Notes under the pieces: generated by a model
What the model was told of the DNA's origin: nothing
The model's database searches: none
The model's input: only the letters and a program-made list of their open reading frames with translations
Translations under genes and position numbers: made by a program
In this document: positions 50,809-60,362 of the stretch, one piece after another
Numbering within the stretch: the first letter of the stretch is position 1
Layout: each line of letters begins with the position of its first letter
From: JAVBOW01 sp031550125
GTDB lineage: Bacteria; Bacteroidota; Bacteroidia; Bacteroidales; Rikenellaceae
DNA: 64,000 nucleotides
Direction of reading: 5' to 3'
Assembly: GCA_031550125.1 (NCBI GenBank)
Contig: JAVBOW010000017.1
Span: 1-64,000 of the forward strand

Positions 50809-52029
50809 ATGTTGGACCTGGATAAGATACGAGCCGATTTTCCGCTGTTGGAGACGACGGTTAACGGCCGTCCGCTTGTCTATCTCGATAACGCCGCCAC
50901 GGCCCAGAAGCCGCGCGCCGTGATGGAGCGGATGGACGAAGTCTATTTTACGTTCAACTCCAACATCCACCGCGGCGTACATACACTCAGCGAGCGTTCC
51001 ACCGCTGCCTACGAGGCTGCCCGACAAACCGTGAGGGCCTTTATCAACGCCGCCGAACCGCACGAGATCGTGTTCACCTCCGGCGCTACGGCTTCGATAA
51101 ACGCCGTTGCATTCAGTTTCGGCGAGGCTTTCATTGGACGCGGCGACAACGTCGTAGTGAGCGCCATGGAACACCATTCCAATATAGTACCCTGGCAGAT
51201 GGCGTGCGAAAGGCGCGGCGCTTCGCTCCGCGTTATCCCGTTTGCCGACGACGGTTCTTTGCTTACCGGCGAGATAGAGAGCCTTATCGACTCGCGCACC
51301 CGCATAGTGGCTGTCACCCAGGCTTCCAATGTCCTCGGTACGCGTCCCGATCTGAGCCGGGTCGTCGCGGCGGCCCACGCCCGCGGCGTTCCCGTGCTGG
51401 TTGACGGCTGTCAGGGGATTGTCCACGGGGGAGTGGACGTGCAAGCCCTCGACTGCGATTTCTACGCTTTCTCGGGGCATAAACTCTATGGCCCTACGGG
51501 CATAGGCGTCCTCTACGGCAAGTCCCGGTGGCTTGAAAAAATGCCTCCTTTCATGGGCGGCGGCGATATGGTGGCCACGGTAAGTTTCGAGAAGACCGAT
51601 TACGCCTCGCTGCCCTTCAAATTCGAGGCCGGCACGTCCAATTATGTGGGAGCCATAGGTTTGGCTACGGCCATAGACTATCTGGCCTCGCTGGACGCCG
51701 CAGCGCTTGCCGCGCACGAGGCGGCCCTGCTGCACAGAGCCGTATCCGCCTTGCAGGAGATAGACGGTTTGAGGATATACGGATACGCTCCGGACAAATG
51801 CAGCATAGTCTCTTTCCTTATAGACGGTTTGCACCCGCTGGACGTGGGGCAGATATTGGACAAGACGGGCGTAGCCATACGCACCGGCACCCATTGCGCC
51901 GAGCCTGTCATGGCCCGTTACGGCGTTACGGGCATGTGCAGGGCTTCGATGGCGTTCTATAATACGGCGGCCGAGGTTGACGCTTTGGCCGAAGGCCTGC
52001 GGAAGGCCGTAAAAATGTTGCGCAGATGA
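50809..52029 (+). CDS. sufS: Cysteine desulfurase SufS
   Basis: This 406-residue PLP enzyme has the cofactor lysine K225 in SGHKLYGPTG and the catalytic C363 in RTGTHCAEP, typical of group II desulfurases. It releases sulfur from cysteine for Fe-S assembly. No sufE or sufU is seen next to it. Its stop overlaps the tmk start by four bases (ATGA). Confidence 0.96.
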   Translation: MLDLDKIRADFPLLETTVNGRPLVYLDNAATAQKPRAVMERMDEVYFTFNSNIHRGVHTLSERSTAAYEAARQTVRAFINAAEPHEIVFTSGATASINAVAFSFGEAFIGRGDNVVVSAMEHHSNIVPWQMACERRGASLRVIPFADDGSLLTGEIESLIDSRTRIVAVTQASNVLGTRPDLSRVVAAAHARGVPVLVDGCQGIVHGGVDVQALDCDFYAFSGHKLYGPTGIGVLYGKSRWLEKMPPFMGGGDMVATVSFEKTDYASLPFKFEAGTSNYVGAIGLATAIDYLASLDAAALAAHEAALLHRAVSALQEIDGLRIYGYAPDKCSIVSFLIDGLHPLDVGQILDKTGVAIRTGTHCAEPVMARYGVTGMCRASMAFYNTAAEVDALAEGLRKAVKMLRR

Positions 52030-52706
52030 TGAATTTCATAGGTATCGAAGGCCTCGACGGCGCAGGTAAGTCGACGCAGATTGCCTTGTTGACCAAATAT
52101 TTACAGGATAGAGGGGTGGAGTACGAATATCTCCACTTCCCGCGTTTCGACGCGCCCTTCTATGGCGATCTGATAGCCCGTTTCCTGCGCGGCGAATTCG
52201 GCGCGGTGGACAAGGTGGATCCTTACCTTGTGGCGCTCATGTATGCGGGAGACCGCCGCGACGCCCGCGATACTATAAACGGCTGGCTTGCCGAGGGCAA
52301 GACGGTCATCCTCGACCGCTACGTCTATTCCAACATAGCTTTCCAGTGTGCAAAACTCGAGGGCGAGGCCCGCGCCGTTCTTATGCGCTGGATACTCGAT
52401 TTCGAATTCGGCTACAACGCACTGCCTCGCCCGGGTATAACCTTTTTCCTCGACGTACCCATGGAACTTATCGAGAACCGGCTGGCCGCGGCGCGCCGCG
52501 GCGACGATCGCAACTACCTCAACGGCGCGGAAGATATTCACGAACAGGCCCTGTGGCTGCAACGCCGCGTGAGGGATGTTTATCATGAACTGGCTGTTAT
52601 TCAGAGTGATCTTAAAGTGGTTGACTGTTCTCCGTCCTGCGGCACGATTTGTGCGCCGGATGAGATATTTTCGAGGGTGATGCAACTTGCCGCAGACTCC
52701 TTGTAG
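52026..52706 (+). CDS. tmk: Thymidylate kinase
   Basis: This 226-residue P-loop kinase has GLDGAGKSTQ (9-18), LDRYVYSNIAFQ (the DR(Y/H) motif) and an arginine-rich lid region AAARRGDDRNYL. It converts dTMP to dTDP. It overlaps sufS, so it is expressed with the Fe-S operon. Confidence 0.94.
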   Translation: MMNFIGIEGLDGAGKSTQIALLTKYLQDRGVEYEYLHFPRFDAPFYGDLIARFLRGEFGAVDKVDPYLVALMYAGDRRDARDTINGWLAEGKTVILDRYVYSNIAFQCAKLEGEARAVLMRWILDFEFGYNALPRPGITFFLDVPMELIENRLAAARRGDDRNYLNGAEDIHEQALWLQRRVRDVYHELAVIQSDLKVVDCSPSCGTICAPDEIFSRVMQLAADSL

Positions 52707-52727
52707 CGAACTTAAAACCTGCTGTTT

Positions 52728-53846
52728 TTGAGACGTAAACGCTATATTTTTATTGCCGTTTGCCGGGTACTCCTCGGCGCGCTGTTTGTTTTTTCGGGCC
52801 TGATCAAGAGCATCGACCCTATGGGTACGGCCATTAAACTCACGGAGTATTGCAGGGCCTTCGACCTCGACTTTCTCTCTGGCGCAGCCACGCACATTTC
52901 AATAACGCTTTCGGTGATGGAGGCCGTACTCGGCGCAATGCTGATATTGGGCGTATGGCCGCGTTTCACGTCGACGTTTTCGATTGCCGTCATGGCGTTC
53001 TTTACTTTTTTTACGCTTTTTATCGCCATGACCAATCCTGTCGCCGACTGCGGCTGTTTCGGCGATGCCATAAAATTGTCCAATTGGGAAAGTTTTCTTA
53101 AGAACGTACTGCTGCTGTTGCCGTTGAGCGTTGCGATCACCGTCAACGCATGGATGCGTCCTGCGCGGAAAGGTATTCGCGGGGGAGCGCTGATGTGCGC
53201 TGTTTTTGGCGTTTTTGCCGTGTTGCTGAATATTTATTGCCTGCGCCACCTGCCGCTTATAGATTTCCTGCCCTATAAAAAGGGCGTCAACATACCGGAA
53301 GCGATATCGGCGGCGTCCGACGGCGCAGGGACCAAATTGCTTTACCGCGACCTCGACACGGGAACCGTCATGGAATTCGCTATTTCGGATACCACCTGGC
53401 ACGACGAATCGCAGTGGGAGTATGTGAACACCATAGTCAAAGTAAACCCTCTTGCCAATTCCGCAGCCGCATTCGCCATAATAGACTCAGGGGCGGACGT
53501 GACAATGAAATTGCTTTCCCGGCCCGGCGCGCTGTTCATGTTGTGCGTAGAGTCTCCTTCGCGCCTGAACGCCAGGCAGACCGACGCCCTTTTCCGCGCC
53601 GCGCAGGAAGCCCGCGCCAGGGACTATGCGGTTATAGCCATCACGCCTGTGCCGCTTACCGATACGCCTGCGACGCTTTGCGGCCAAGGCTGCCCGGTCA
53701 AATATTTCAATATCGACGACGTGACACTGAAGAGCCTGCTCAGGGCCGAAACGGGCCTCGTGGTGGTTCGTGACGGCACTATAATCGATAAAATGGGATG
53801 GCGCGACATTCCTCTCCGGGGCCGCTTCCGCGATTACCGGCATTGA
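52728..53846 (+). CDS. DoxX-like membrane protein with periplasmic domain (BT_3928-type)
   Basis: This 372-residue protein starts at a TTG, since no ATG is available before the first membrane segment. Segments lie near 5-25, 45-70, 75-95 and 118-138. The region FSGLIKSIDPMGTAIKLTEY and the cysteine pair in ADCGCFGD resemble DoxX/MauE-type proteins. A further segment near 150-170 precedes a soluble C-terminal domain (about 180-372). DoxX-like proteins are linked to redox or thiol processes, but the role here is not known. It is 21 bases after tmk. Confidence 0.8.
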   Translation: MRRKRYIFIAVCRVLLGALFVFSGLIKSIDPMGTAIKLTEYCRAFDLDFLSGAATHISITLSVMEAVLGAMLILGVWPRFTSTFSIAVMAFFTFFTLFIAMTNPVADCGCFGDAIKLSNWESFLKNVLLLLPLSVAITVNAWMRPARKGIRGGALMCAVFGVFAVLLNIYCLRHLPLIDFLPYKKGVNIPEAISAASDGAGTKLLYRDLDTGTVMEFAISDTTWHDESQWEYVNTIVKVNPLANSAAAFAIIDSGADVTMKLLSRPGALFMLCVESPSRLNARQTDALFRAAQEARARDYAVIAITPVPLTDTPATLCGQGCPVKYFNIDDVTLKSLLRAETGLVVVRDGTIIDKMGWRDIPLRGRFRDYRH

Positions 53847-53855
53847 GGATCTGCT

Positions 53856-53961
53856 TGAATTTCAAGCCGGATCGGACTGAAGCCCGTGAGGATTTGAAAC
53901 GAGAAGGATAAGTAAAGGATGATGCGCGATATGCGCAGCCAACATACAATTGAAACCGGTC
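53856..53961. repeat. Dispersed repeat, copy B
   Basis: This is the counterpart of 24895-25000 (about 13 differences in 106). It fills the gap between the convergent DoxX-like and methyltransferase genes. In both places the copy sits between the 3' ends of convergent genes. Confidence 0.8.
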
Positions 53962-53968
53962 AGCTATT

Positions 53969-55318
53969 TCAGCGAAGTATCCGCCACTCTTTGGGATACA
54001 TATTATTCACTTTCGCGCCTGACTTTTTCGCCCATCCTATGGCGAGTCCCTCATGGCGGACCATGTTTATCCCATCCCCGAACGCCGAAGGGTCGGGATT
54101 TTGCTTGCGCAGATATTTGAGCGCCTCTTCGAGCGTGAGTTCCGTCACGCAGGCGGCTCCGGCCGACGCCTCCGGAAATAACGCCAACGAATGGCCCGGA
54201 CGCAGAGAACCATGGAAAATCTGCCCCATGGGAACTCCCGAGTGTACCACTGTCAGGTATCCTGCCAGCGCCCTGAATAGAGAGTATGCGGCGGCGTAAT
54301 AGCCGTAATAATCCTCCCCTATACGAGCGAAACGCATAAACGACGGTTGCTCCACCCATCGCGACAGCTCGGCTACTTCTTTTCCCGTGGCGTCGCATAT
54401 GGCGACGCCTCGCCCGGACGGCATGCTTTCGCGTTTTTTACCGTCGGCTTTGCGGACGGCGGCGGCGAAGAATCCCTCGCTGCGCGACGCGCCCGGATAG
54501 AAGCGGAACGTCTCCATCCCGCCCGCCTCGCCGCGCGATACGCCCCACGAAGGCTCCGTTTCGATATGTACGGTCTGGCAGTCGAATTCCCTGGCCAGCC
54601 ACTCCACGTTATCTTCGTTTTCACGGCTGTTGAACGTGCAAGTGGAATAGATCATCACTCCTCCCTGCCGCAGGGCGCTCCATGCGTCGGCCAGTATGCG
54701 TCTTTGGCGGGCGGCGCACAGCTCTACGTTCTTTTCGCTCCATTGCGCCCTGGCCTTCGGGTTTTTGCGCATCATGCCCTCGCCCGAACACGGCGCGTCC
54801 ACTATTATGGCGTCGAAAACCCCGTTTATCCGATTGAACGCCATGGGATCGTTATACGTTACTGCTACATTGCCCAAACCCCATTTGGCGACGTTCTCCA
54901 CCAGGGTTCCCACCCTTTGGTTTACGGTTTCGTTGGCCACCACGATCCCCTCAAGCCCCACGAGGGTGGATAGCAGGGTGGTTTTGCCGCCGGGCGAGGC
55001 GCAAAGGTCGAGTACCCTGAGGCCCTCGCACGAACCGAAAGCCTGCTCAAGGATATGTCCTACGAACATGGAGGCTGCCTCCTGGACATAATACGCCCCG
55101 CCGTGCAGGGCGGGGTCGAGGGTGAATTCGGGCCTTTGGTCGAGGTAGAAGCCGTAACGGCACCAGGGAACCTGGCATCCTTCGGGTTTGGCCGATATTT
55201 TGAACGGATTGAAACGGACGGAGATCGAGGGCGGGGTGTCGAGCGACTCCAGGAGCGCTTGCGGGTCTATACCCGGCAGTCCCTGCAACGAGCGTATGAA
55301 TCCGGGGTTAAACTCCAT
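53969..55318 (-). CDS. RsmF/NOL1-type rRNA cytosine-C5 methyltransferase
   Basis: This 449-residue protein has the SAM-binding DLCASPGGKTTLL near 112-124. The motif IV catalytic region DAPCSGEGMMRKNP and the second cysteine in YSTCTFNSRENED are the two-cysteine signature of m5C RNA methyltransferases. The C-terminal third resembles the RsmF extension that binds RNA. Which base is modified cannot be read from the sequence. It is the last gene of the minus-strand trkA operon, one base after the deoxynucleoside kinase gene. Confidence 0.92.
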   Translation of the reverse strand: MEFNPGFIRSLQGLPGIDPQALLESLDTPPSISVRFNPFKISAKPEGCQVPWCRYGFYLDQRPEFTLDPALHGGAYYVQEAASMFVGHILEQAFGSCEGLRVLDLCASPGGKTTLLSTLVGLEGIVVANETVNQRVGTLVENVAKWGLGNVAVTYNDPMAFNRINGVFDAIIVDAPCSGEGMMRKNPKARAQWSEKNVELCAARQRRILADAWSALRQGGVMIYSTCTFNSRENEDNVEWLAREFDCQTVHIETEPSWGVSRGEAGGMETFRFYPGASRSEGFFAAAVRKADGKKRESMPSGRGVAICDATGKEVAELSRWVEQPSFMRFARIGEDYYGYYAAAYSLFRALAGYLTVVHSGVPMGQIFHGSLRPGHSLALFPEASAGAACVTELTLEEALKYLRKQNPDPSAFGDGINMVRHEGLAIGWAKKSGAKVNNMYPKEWRILR

Positions 55319-55319
55319 C

Positions 55320-55937
55320 CTAACGCTTTTTTTCTGTCGCTTTGATATGGTCGAGGCGCTTGAACAGCGGTTCGAGCAACTTGGGGTTGGCCACGAAATC
55401 GTCCTTGTCGATATCTATCACTATCACCTCTCCTTTGTAGAGGTGTTCTATCCAGTGGTTGTATTTGCGGTTGAGCCTTTCGAGGTATTCGTCCATTATC
55501 GACGCCTCGTATTCGCGTCCGCGCTTTTTGATCTGTCCGACGAGCGACTGTACGCTGCCCTTGAGGTAGACCAGCACGTCCGGCTGCGGGATCATGCCGT
55601 GTATGAGGTTGAAGATACCCATGTAAGTGTCGAAATCGCGCGACGACATGACCCCCATTTCATGGAGGTTGGACGCGAATATGTGGGCGTCCTCATACAC
55701 CGTGCGGTCCTGCACCAGGTCGCCTTCGTACGAAAGCATATTCTGCGCCTCCTGGATGCGTTTGCCCAGGAAATATATCTGGAGGTTGAACGCCCAGCGG
55801 TGCATGTCTTCGTAGAAGTCGCCTATGTAGGGATTCTCCGTATCTTCGTAATAGGCTTTGGCTCCGTAACGTTTGGCTATTATCCCGGTGAGCGACGTTT
55901 TCCCGCTGCCTATGTTTCCTGCTATTGCGATGTACAT
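55320..55937 (-). CDS. Deoxynucleoside kinase
   Basis: This 205-residue dNK-family enzyme has the P loop GNIGSGKTS (7-15), the substrate region EDTENPYIGDFYED and the DRTVYEDAHIFA motif. It phosphorylates salvaged deoxynucleosides. Specificity (dA/dG versus dC/dT) cannot be set from motifs alone. It follows the GH3 gene by 24 bases. Confidence 0.92.
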   Translation of the reverse strand: MYIAIAGNIGSGKTSLTGIIAKRYGAKAYYEDTENPYIGDFYEDMHRWAFNLQIYFLGKRIQEAQNMLSYEGDLVQDRTVYEDAHIFASNLHEMGVMSSRDFDTYMGIFNLIHGMIPQPDVLVYLKGSVQSLVGQIKKRGREYEASIMDEYLERLNRKYNHWIEHLYKGEVIVIDIDKDDFVANPKLLEPLFKRLDHIKATEKKR

Positions 55938-55961
55938 GGTATATTGTTTTTTTTATCGTTT

Positions 55962-57470
55962 TTAATACGTTAGGGATAGCAATTCTTCTGCCATAGAGCG
56001 GTCGTTCATCAGGCGCGGCACTTTATTCTGTCCTCCGACCTTACCCCTGCCTTCCATCCACCTTGCGAACGAGCCTTCGGGCAGTACCGTTATGAGCGGC
56101 TCGAGGAGCGTGTAGTTGTTAGTCCTCTTGGCTTCGTAATCGGAGTTGACGCTTTGCAGTTTGCCGTCCAGTATGTCGCGGAACCGGTCTATGTTGTCGG
56201 GCGGCGCGGCGAACTCCACTATCCATTCGTGGCGTCCCTTCGATCCCGACTCCATGAACACGGGCGCTACGGTGTATTCCCTCACCTGCGCTCCGGTGGC
56301 GTCGCAGGCTGCGCGTATTGCCGTTTCGGCGTTGTCCACAACCACTTCTTCCCCGAATGTGTTGATGTAGTGTTTCGTGCGCCCCGTTATGCGTATGCGG
56401 TAGGGGTGCGTCGAAGTGAATTCCACCGTGTCGCCTATCATATATCTCCACAACCCGTTGCTCGAGGAGATGATCATGGCGTAGTTTACACCTGTCATTA
56501 CCCCCTCGAGAGGCACGGCCCGGGAGGCGTCGTCCAGGTCTGGCAGCGCGAGGAATTCGTAGTAAATATGGTAATCCAGCATCAGCAGCATGTCGTCCCT
56601 CGCCGGATCGTCGGCTATGGCGAAGAAGCCTTCAGACGCGTTATACGTCTCCATGTATTTCATTTGCGGCGACGGGATTAGCCTGCGGAACTGTTCGCGG
56701 TAAGGGCCGAAATTCATCCCCCCGTGGATGAACAGCTCCATGTTGGGCCACACCTCGAGTATGTCCTTCGCCCCGGTGTACTCCAGTATCCTGTTCATCA
56801 TCACAAGGTTCCATGACGGCACTCCTGCGAACGACGTGACGTCCTCCGTTAAGGCCTCGTTGCATATGGCCTGCACTTTACGGTCGAAATCGGGCATCAG
56901 CGCCGTCTCCTTGGCGGGTATGCGGCGCATCTCCGCCAGGGCGGGGGTGTTCTCTATCAGGATGGCCGAAAGGTCGCCCGTCATAGCGTGTTCGCCCTCG
57001 CGCTCTATCCGTTTGCTGCCGCCCAGGGTGAGGGTCTTGCCCGAGAAGACGTTGGATTCGGGATACAGCGATGTGAATATGGCCATGACGTCCCTCGGCC
57101 CCTGCATGTGCGAATCGTTCAGTCCGTCCTCCGTGACGGGGATATATTTGCTTTTAGCGTCGGTGGTGCCGGAGCTTTTGGCGAACCAGCGCACCTGCCC
57201 GGGCCATAGTATGTCGGCCTCGCCCGTTCGCATACGGTCTATCATGCCGCATATCTCTTCGTAGCTGCGTACGGGGACGCTCCGGGCGAACCCGGCGGCG
57301 TCCATGCCGGCTTTTATACCGTGCTGCCTGCCGAAGAGCGTCCCCTCGCCCTGCTCCGTAAGATAGCGCAGCTGCTCGGCCTGAACCTGCGCCGGATGGC
57401 TGCGGAAACGGTCGATGGCCCTGCGCCGTGGGCCGAGGGCAAAATTGACTATGCTGGTAAGGATGGCCAT
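55962..57470 (-). CDS. GH3-family (acyl-adenylate/amido synthetase-like) protein
   Basis: I start at ATG 57470, which overlaps the trkA stop by one base (TGATG), giving 502 residues. A much longer open frame runs back to 59216 in another frame of trkA but is a shadow. The block FAKSSGTTDAKSKYIPVT (about 90-107) is the GH3 ATP/AMP-binding motif, and YNASEGFFAIADDP and INTFGEEVVVDNAE follow. GH3 proteins adenylate carboxylic acids and join them to amines; plant members act on auxin. The bacterial substrates are unknown. Confidence 0.9.
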   Translation of the reverse strand: MAILTSIVNFALGPRRRAIDRFRSHPAQVQAEQLRYLTEQGEGTLFGRQHGIKAGMDAAGFARSVPVRSYEEICGMIDRMRTGEADILWPGQVRWFAKSSGTTDAKSKYIPVTEDGLNDSHMQGPRDVMAIFTSLYPESNVFSGKTLTLGGSKRIEREGEHAMTGDLSAILIENTPALAEMRRIPAKETALMPDFDRKVQAICNEALTEDVTSFAGVPSWNLVMMNRILEYTGAKDILEVWPNMELFIHGGMNFGPYREQFRRLIPSPQMKYMETYNASEGFFAIADDPARDDMLLMLDYHIYYEFLALPDLDDASRAVPLEGVMTGVNYAMIISSSNGLWRYMIGDTVEFTSTHPYRIRITGRTKHYINTFGEEVVVDNAETAIRAACDATGAQVREYTVAPVFMESGSKGRHEWIVEFAAPPDNIDRFRDILDGKLQSVNSDYEAKRTNNYTLLEPLITVLPEGSFARWMEGRGKVGGQNKVPRLMNDRSMAEELLSLTY

Positions 57471-58810
57471 CAGTTGAAGAATTTGCCTATTTTTGGAATG
57501 GCGTCGGGCAGTGCGAAGACAACTACGCGGTCGAAGGCGTTGATCTCCATGTTGCCGGTGGCTATGAACACCTTCTCGCCCCTGACCACGCCCCCTATCA
57601 TGGAGTTTGCGGGGAATCCGAGCGCCCTGATCCTCTGCTTGGTGACGGGCGAGTTTGGTTTGGCGATGAATTCCAGCACCTCGGCGTCGGAGCCTGTGAG
57701 GCATTTTATGGCCTGCACGTCCGTACTCATTGTGAAACGGAAGATGTTGCTGGCCGTGATGAGCTTCTTGTTGATTATGGTGTCGATGCCGATGCTTTCC
57801 GCGAGGTTGATGTACGATATGTTCTCCACCTCGGCAATGACTTTCTTCACGCCCATCTTCTTGGCTACCATGGCTGCCAGGATGTTGGTCTCGGAGCGTC
57901 CCGTGACGGCCACGAAGGCGTCCATGTTGTTCAGCCCCTCCTCCAGCATCGACTCTATGTTGCGGCCGTCCTCGTTGATTATAAGGGTGCGGTCGAGCGT
58001 TTCGGCCAGGCGGTACGCCTTGTCGGGGTTGTATTCTATCAGTTTGACGCTCACCTCGCCCTGCAGGGCCGCCGCCACCTGTACGCCTATGCGGCTGCCG
58101 CCGAGGATCATAAGGTCTTTTATATCTATCTCGCTGTGTCCCGAGTAGTCCATCACGGTTTTCACAGACTCCTGGTTGGTGATCACGTAGATCATGTCGC
58201 CCGCCTTGAACGTGTCGCTGCCGCGGGGTATGATGGTATCCCCGTTGCGCGTTATGGCTACGGTGCGGTACGGCAGGTTGAGGCGGTCTTCCGTGGCCTC
58301 GAACAGCGTTTTGTCGATGAGGCTCGACGCCTCGTCGAGCTTGAAGACCACCAGCGCCAGGCGTCCGCCGGAGAAATCCACATATTCGCTCGTGGAGGTG
58401 TGTCCCAGCAGGTTTATCACCTCGCCCGCGGCTATTTTTTCGGGGTAGAACAGGTAGTCGATGCCCATGTTGATGAACATCTCCTTGTTGTTTGGCTCCA
58501 GATACTCGTTGTTGTCTATGCGCGCTATGGTTTTGCGCGCCCCTAACTGCTTGGCCAGTATGGCCGACAGTACGTTCACGTTCTCTTCGTGCGATACGGC
58601 TATGAATAGGTCTGCCTTGCGCACCGACGCTTTTTTCAGGGTGGCGAATGCCGTGCAGTCGCCCTCGATGGTTATCACGTCGGCCATTCCGCCGACCTCC
58701 TCGAGGTGTTTCTGTTCGTTGTCTATAATGGTTATGTCGTGAGAGTTTCCGCTCAACATCTTGGCCAGATGGCTGCCCACTTCGCCCGCACCTGCGATTA
58801 CTATCTTCAT
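57470..58810 (-). CDS. trkA: Trk potassium-uptake regulatory protein TrkA
   Basis: This 446-residue protein starts at ATG 58810 (KIVIAGAGEVGSHLAKML), its usual N-terminus. It has two RCK-N NAD-binding modules (GAGEVG near 7-12, and a second near GGSRIGVQVAAAL at about 223-235), each followed by an RCK-C part. It controls K+ uptake by binding NAD(H) with the membrane subunit TrkH, which is not in this window. It leads the minus-strand operon and has a -7 element next to its divergent neighbour's. Confidence 0.95.
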   Translation of the reverse strand: MKIVIAGAGEVGSHLAKMLSGNSHDITIIDNEQKHLEEVGGMADVITIEGDCTAFATLKKASVRKADLFIAVSHEENVNVLSAILAKQLGARKTIARIDNNEYLEPNNKEMFINMGIDYLFYPEKIAAGEVINLLGHTSTSEYVDFSGGRLALVVFKLDEASSLIDKTLFEATEDRLNLPYRTVAITRNGDTIIPRGSDTFKAGDMIYVITNQESVKTVMDYSGHSEIDIKDLMILGGSRIGVQVAAALQGEVSVKLIEYNPDKAYRLAETLDRTLIINEDGRNIESMLEEGLNNMDAFVAVTGRSETNILAAMVAKKMGVKKVIAEVENISYINLAESIGIDTIINKKLITASNIFRFTMSTDVQAIKCLTGSDAEVLEFIAKPNSPVTKQRIRALGFPANSMIGGVVRGEKVFIATGNMEINAFDRVVVFALPDAIPKIGKFFN

Positions 58811-58838
58811 TTCGACCGGATATGCTTTGTAATTCATG

Positions 58839-58854
58839 CAAATTTATAACTTTG
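58839..58854. promoter_or_regulatory. Abutting divergent -7 elements (trkA / small membrane protein)
   Basis: The minus-strand -7 is TAAATTTG (58846-58839) and the plus-strand -7 is TAACTTTG (58847-58854), touching with no gap. The plus promoter has TTTG at 58826-58829 (17-base spacer). Two polymerases could hardly occupy both at once, so the two operons may compete. Confidence 0.5.
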
Positions 58855-58916
58855 TAGCGAGAATGCACCATCGGCGCGGAATTATTTTCCCCGCGCCGTT
58901 TTTCCGCACCGCGATT

Positions 58917-59198
58917 ATGTCGAGCTTTGTGTTGATAGTTATAGTGGCCGCAGCGGCCGTGGGGATCCTTGTGTTGGGGATGTCCCTTACGCTTATATTC
59001 AAAGGACACCACATACGTTCCGAGATAGGCGAAAATCCCGATATGAAGCGTCTCGGCATACGTTGTACCGCCGACGAGATGCGCCGCGCCGAGATGCGGG
59101 CGGGCGGGGAATGCGGAGGCGCCGCAGGCTGCGAGGGATGCGGCATGGGATGCGCCTCGGGAGAGCAAGATGACAACAGACCAAAAATAAACTGCTAA
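58917..59198 (+). CDS. Small cysteine-rich single-pass membrane protein (NqrM-like?)
   Basis: I start at ATG 58917 (93 residues). One membrane segment (about 4-28) is followed by KGHHIRSEIGENPDMKRLGI and a tail with six cysteines, arranged C..GGAAGCEGCGMGC. The layout recalls DUF539/NqrM, a small protein needed to assemble the Na+-pumping NADH:quinone reductase, but the match is loose. The GGIMGxC-type spacing should be compared with that family. It is two bases before gmd. Seven bases of its leader region also form an inverted CGGCGCGG/CCGCGCCG hairpin (58872-58898). Confidence 0.55.
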   Translation: MSSFVLIVIVAAAAVGILVLGMSLTLIFKGHHIRSEIGENPDMKRLGIRCTADEMRRAEMRAGGECGGAAGCEGCGMGCASGEQDDNRPKINC

Positions 59199-59200
59199 CA

Positions 59201-60358
59201 ATGTCGAAAACAGCATTGATCACGGGCGTAACCGGCCAGGACGGAGCCTACCTGTCGGAATTCCTGCTCAAAAAAGGTTACACGGTCCACGGCATCAAAC
59301 GCCGCTCGTCGCTGTTCAACACCGACAGGATCGACCACCTCTACCGCGACCTGCACGAGGGTTCGCAATTCATACTCCATCACGGCGATCTGACGGACGG
59401 CATGAACCTGACGCGCATAATCCAGGAGGCCCAGCCGGACGAAATATACAACCTGGGCGCCATGAGCCACGTAAGGGTCTCCTTCGATACGCCCGAATAT
59501 ACGGCCGACGCCGACGGCATAGGCGCTCTGCGCATCCTCGAAGCGATGCGCATCCTTGGAATGACGGACAAATGCCGCATGTATCAGGCGTCCACCTCGG
59601 AGCTTTACGGTCTTGTGCAGGAGGTCCCGCAGAGCGAGCGCACCCCGTTCTATCCGCGCAGCCCCTACGCCGTGGCCAAGCTCTACGCCTATTGGATAGT
59701 GGTCAACTACCGCGAGGCCTACAACATGCACTGCAGTAACGGCATCCTGTTCAACCACGAGTCGCCCGTACGCGGCGAGACGTTCGTCACCCGCAAGGTG
59801 ACCCGCGCCACGGCCCGCATAGGCATGGGCCTGCAGGATAAGGTCTATATGGGCAACCTCTCCTCGCAGCGCGACTGGGGCCACGCCAAAGATTACGTGG
59901 AGGCCATGTGGATGATACTCCAGCAGGACAATCCCGACGATTACGTTATAGCTACGGGAGTCACGACAACCATCCGCCGCTTTATAGAGATGTCGTTCGC
60001 CTATATGGGCATAACGCTGGCTTTCGAGGGCGAGGGCGCTGAAGAGAAGGGACGCATGGTCTCCGTGGACGACGCCATATTCGCTGAAAGGGTGGGGAGC
60101 GAATTCCTCGGGGCGCTCAAGAAACGCATCGGCTCGCCGGACGACGTGGTTGTGCTGGTGGATCCCAAATATTTCCGCCCCACCGAGGTGGACCTTCTCA
60201 TCGGCGACAGCTCCAAGAGCCGCACGCGCCTGGGCTGGGAGCCGCGATACGATCTGCCCGCCCTTGTGGAAGACATGATGCAGAGCGATGTGCACCTCTT
60301 TAAGCGCGATTCCTACCTGCGCCAGGGAGGCTTCATGACGATGGAATATTTCGAGTAA
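59201..60358 (+). CDS. gmd: GDP-mannose 4,6-dehydratase
   Basis: This 385-residue short-chain-type enzyme has the NADP-binding GVTGQDGAYLSEFLL near 9-23, the family's SSLFNTDRIDHLY and the catalytic YAVAK motif with STSELYG upstream. It converts GDP-mannose to GDP-4-keto-6-deoxymannose. With the adjacent fcl gene it makes GDP-L-fucose for surface glycans and glycoproteins. Confidence 0.96.
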   Translation: MSKTALITGVTGQDGAYLSEFLLKKGYTVHGIKRRSSLFNTDRIDHLYRDLHEGSQFILHHGDLTDGMNLTRIIQEAQPDEIYNLGAMSHVRVSFDTPEYTADADGIGALRILEAMRILGMTDKCRMYQASTSELYGLVQEVPQSERTPFYPRSPYAVAKLYAYWIVVNYREAYNMHCSNGILFNHESPVRGETFVTRKVTRATARIGMGLQDKVYMGNLSSQRDWGHAKDYVEAMWMILQQDNPDDYVIATGVTTTIRRFIEMSFAYMGITLAFEGEGAEEKGRMVSVDDAIFAERVGSEFLGALKKRIGSPDDVVVLVDPKYFRPTEVDLLIGDSSKSRTRLGWEPRYDLPALVEDMMQSDVHLFKRDSYLRQGGFMTMEYFE

Positions 60359-60362
60359 GGCA

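Noticed and set aside
57471..59216. N-terminal part of a 1084-codon open frame continuing the GH3 gene
   Set aside because: It runs through trkA and the divergent promoter in another frame and is low-complexity. The GH3 protein starts at 57470.
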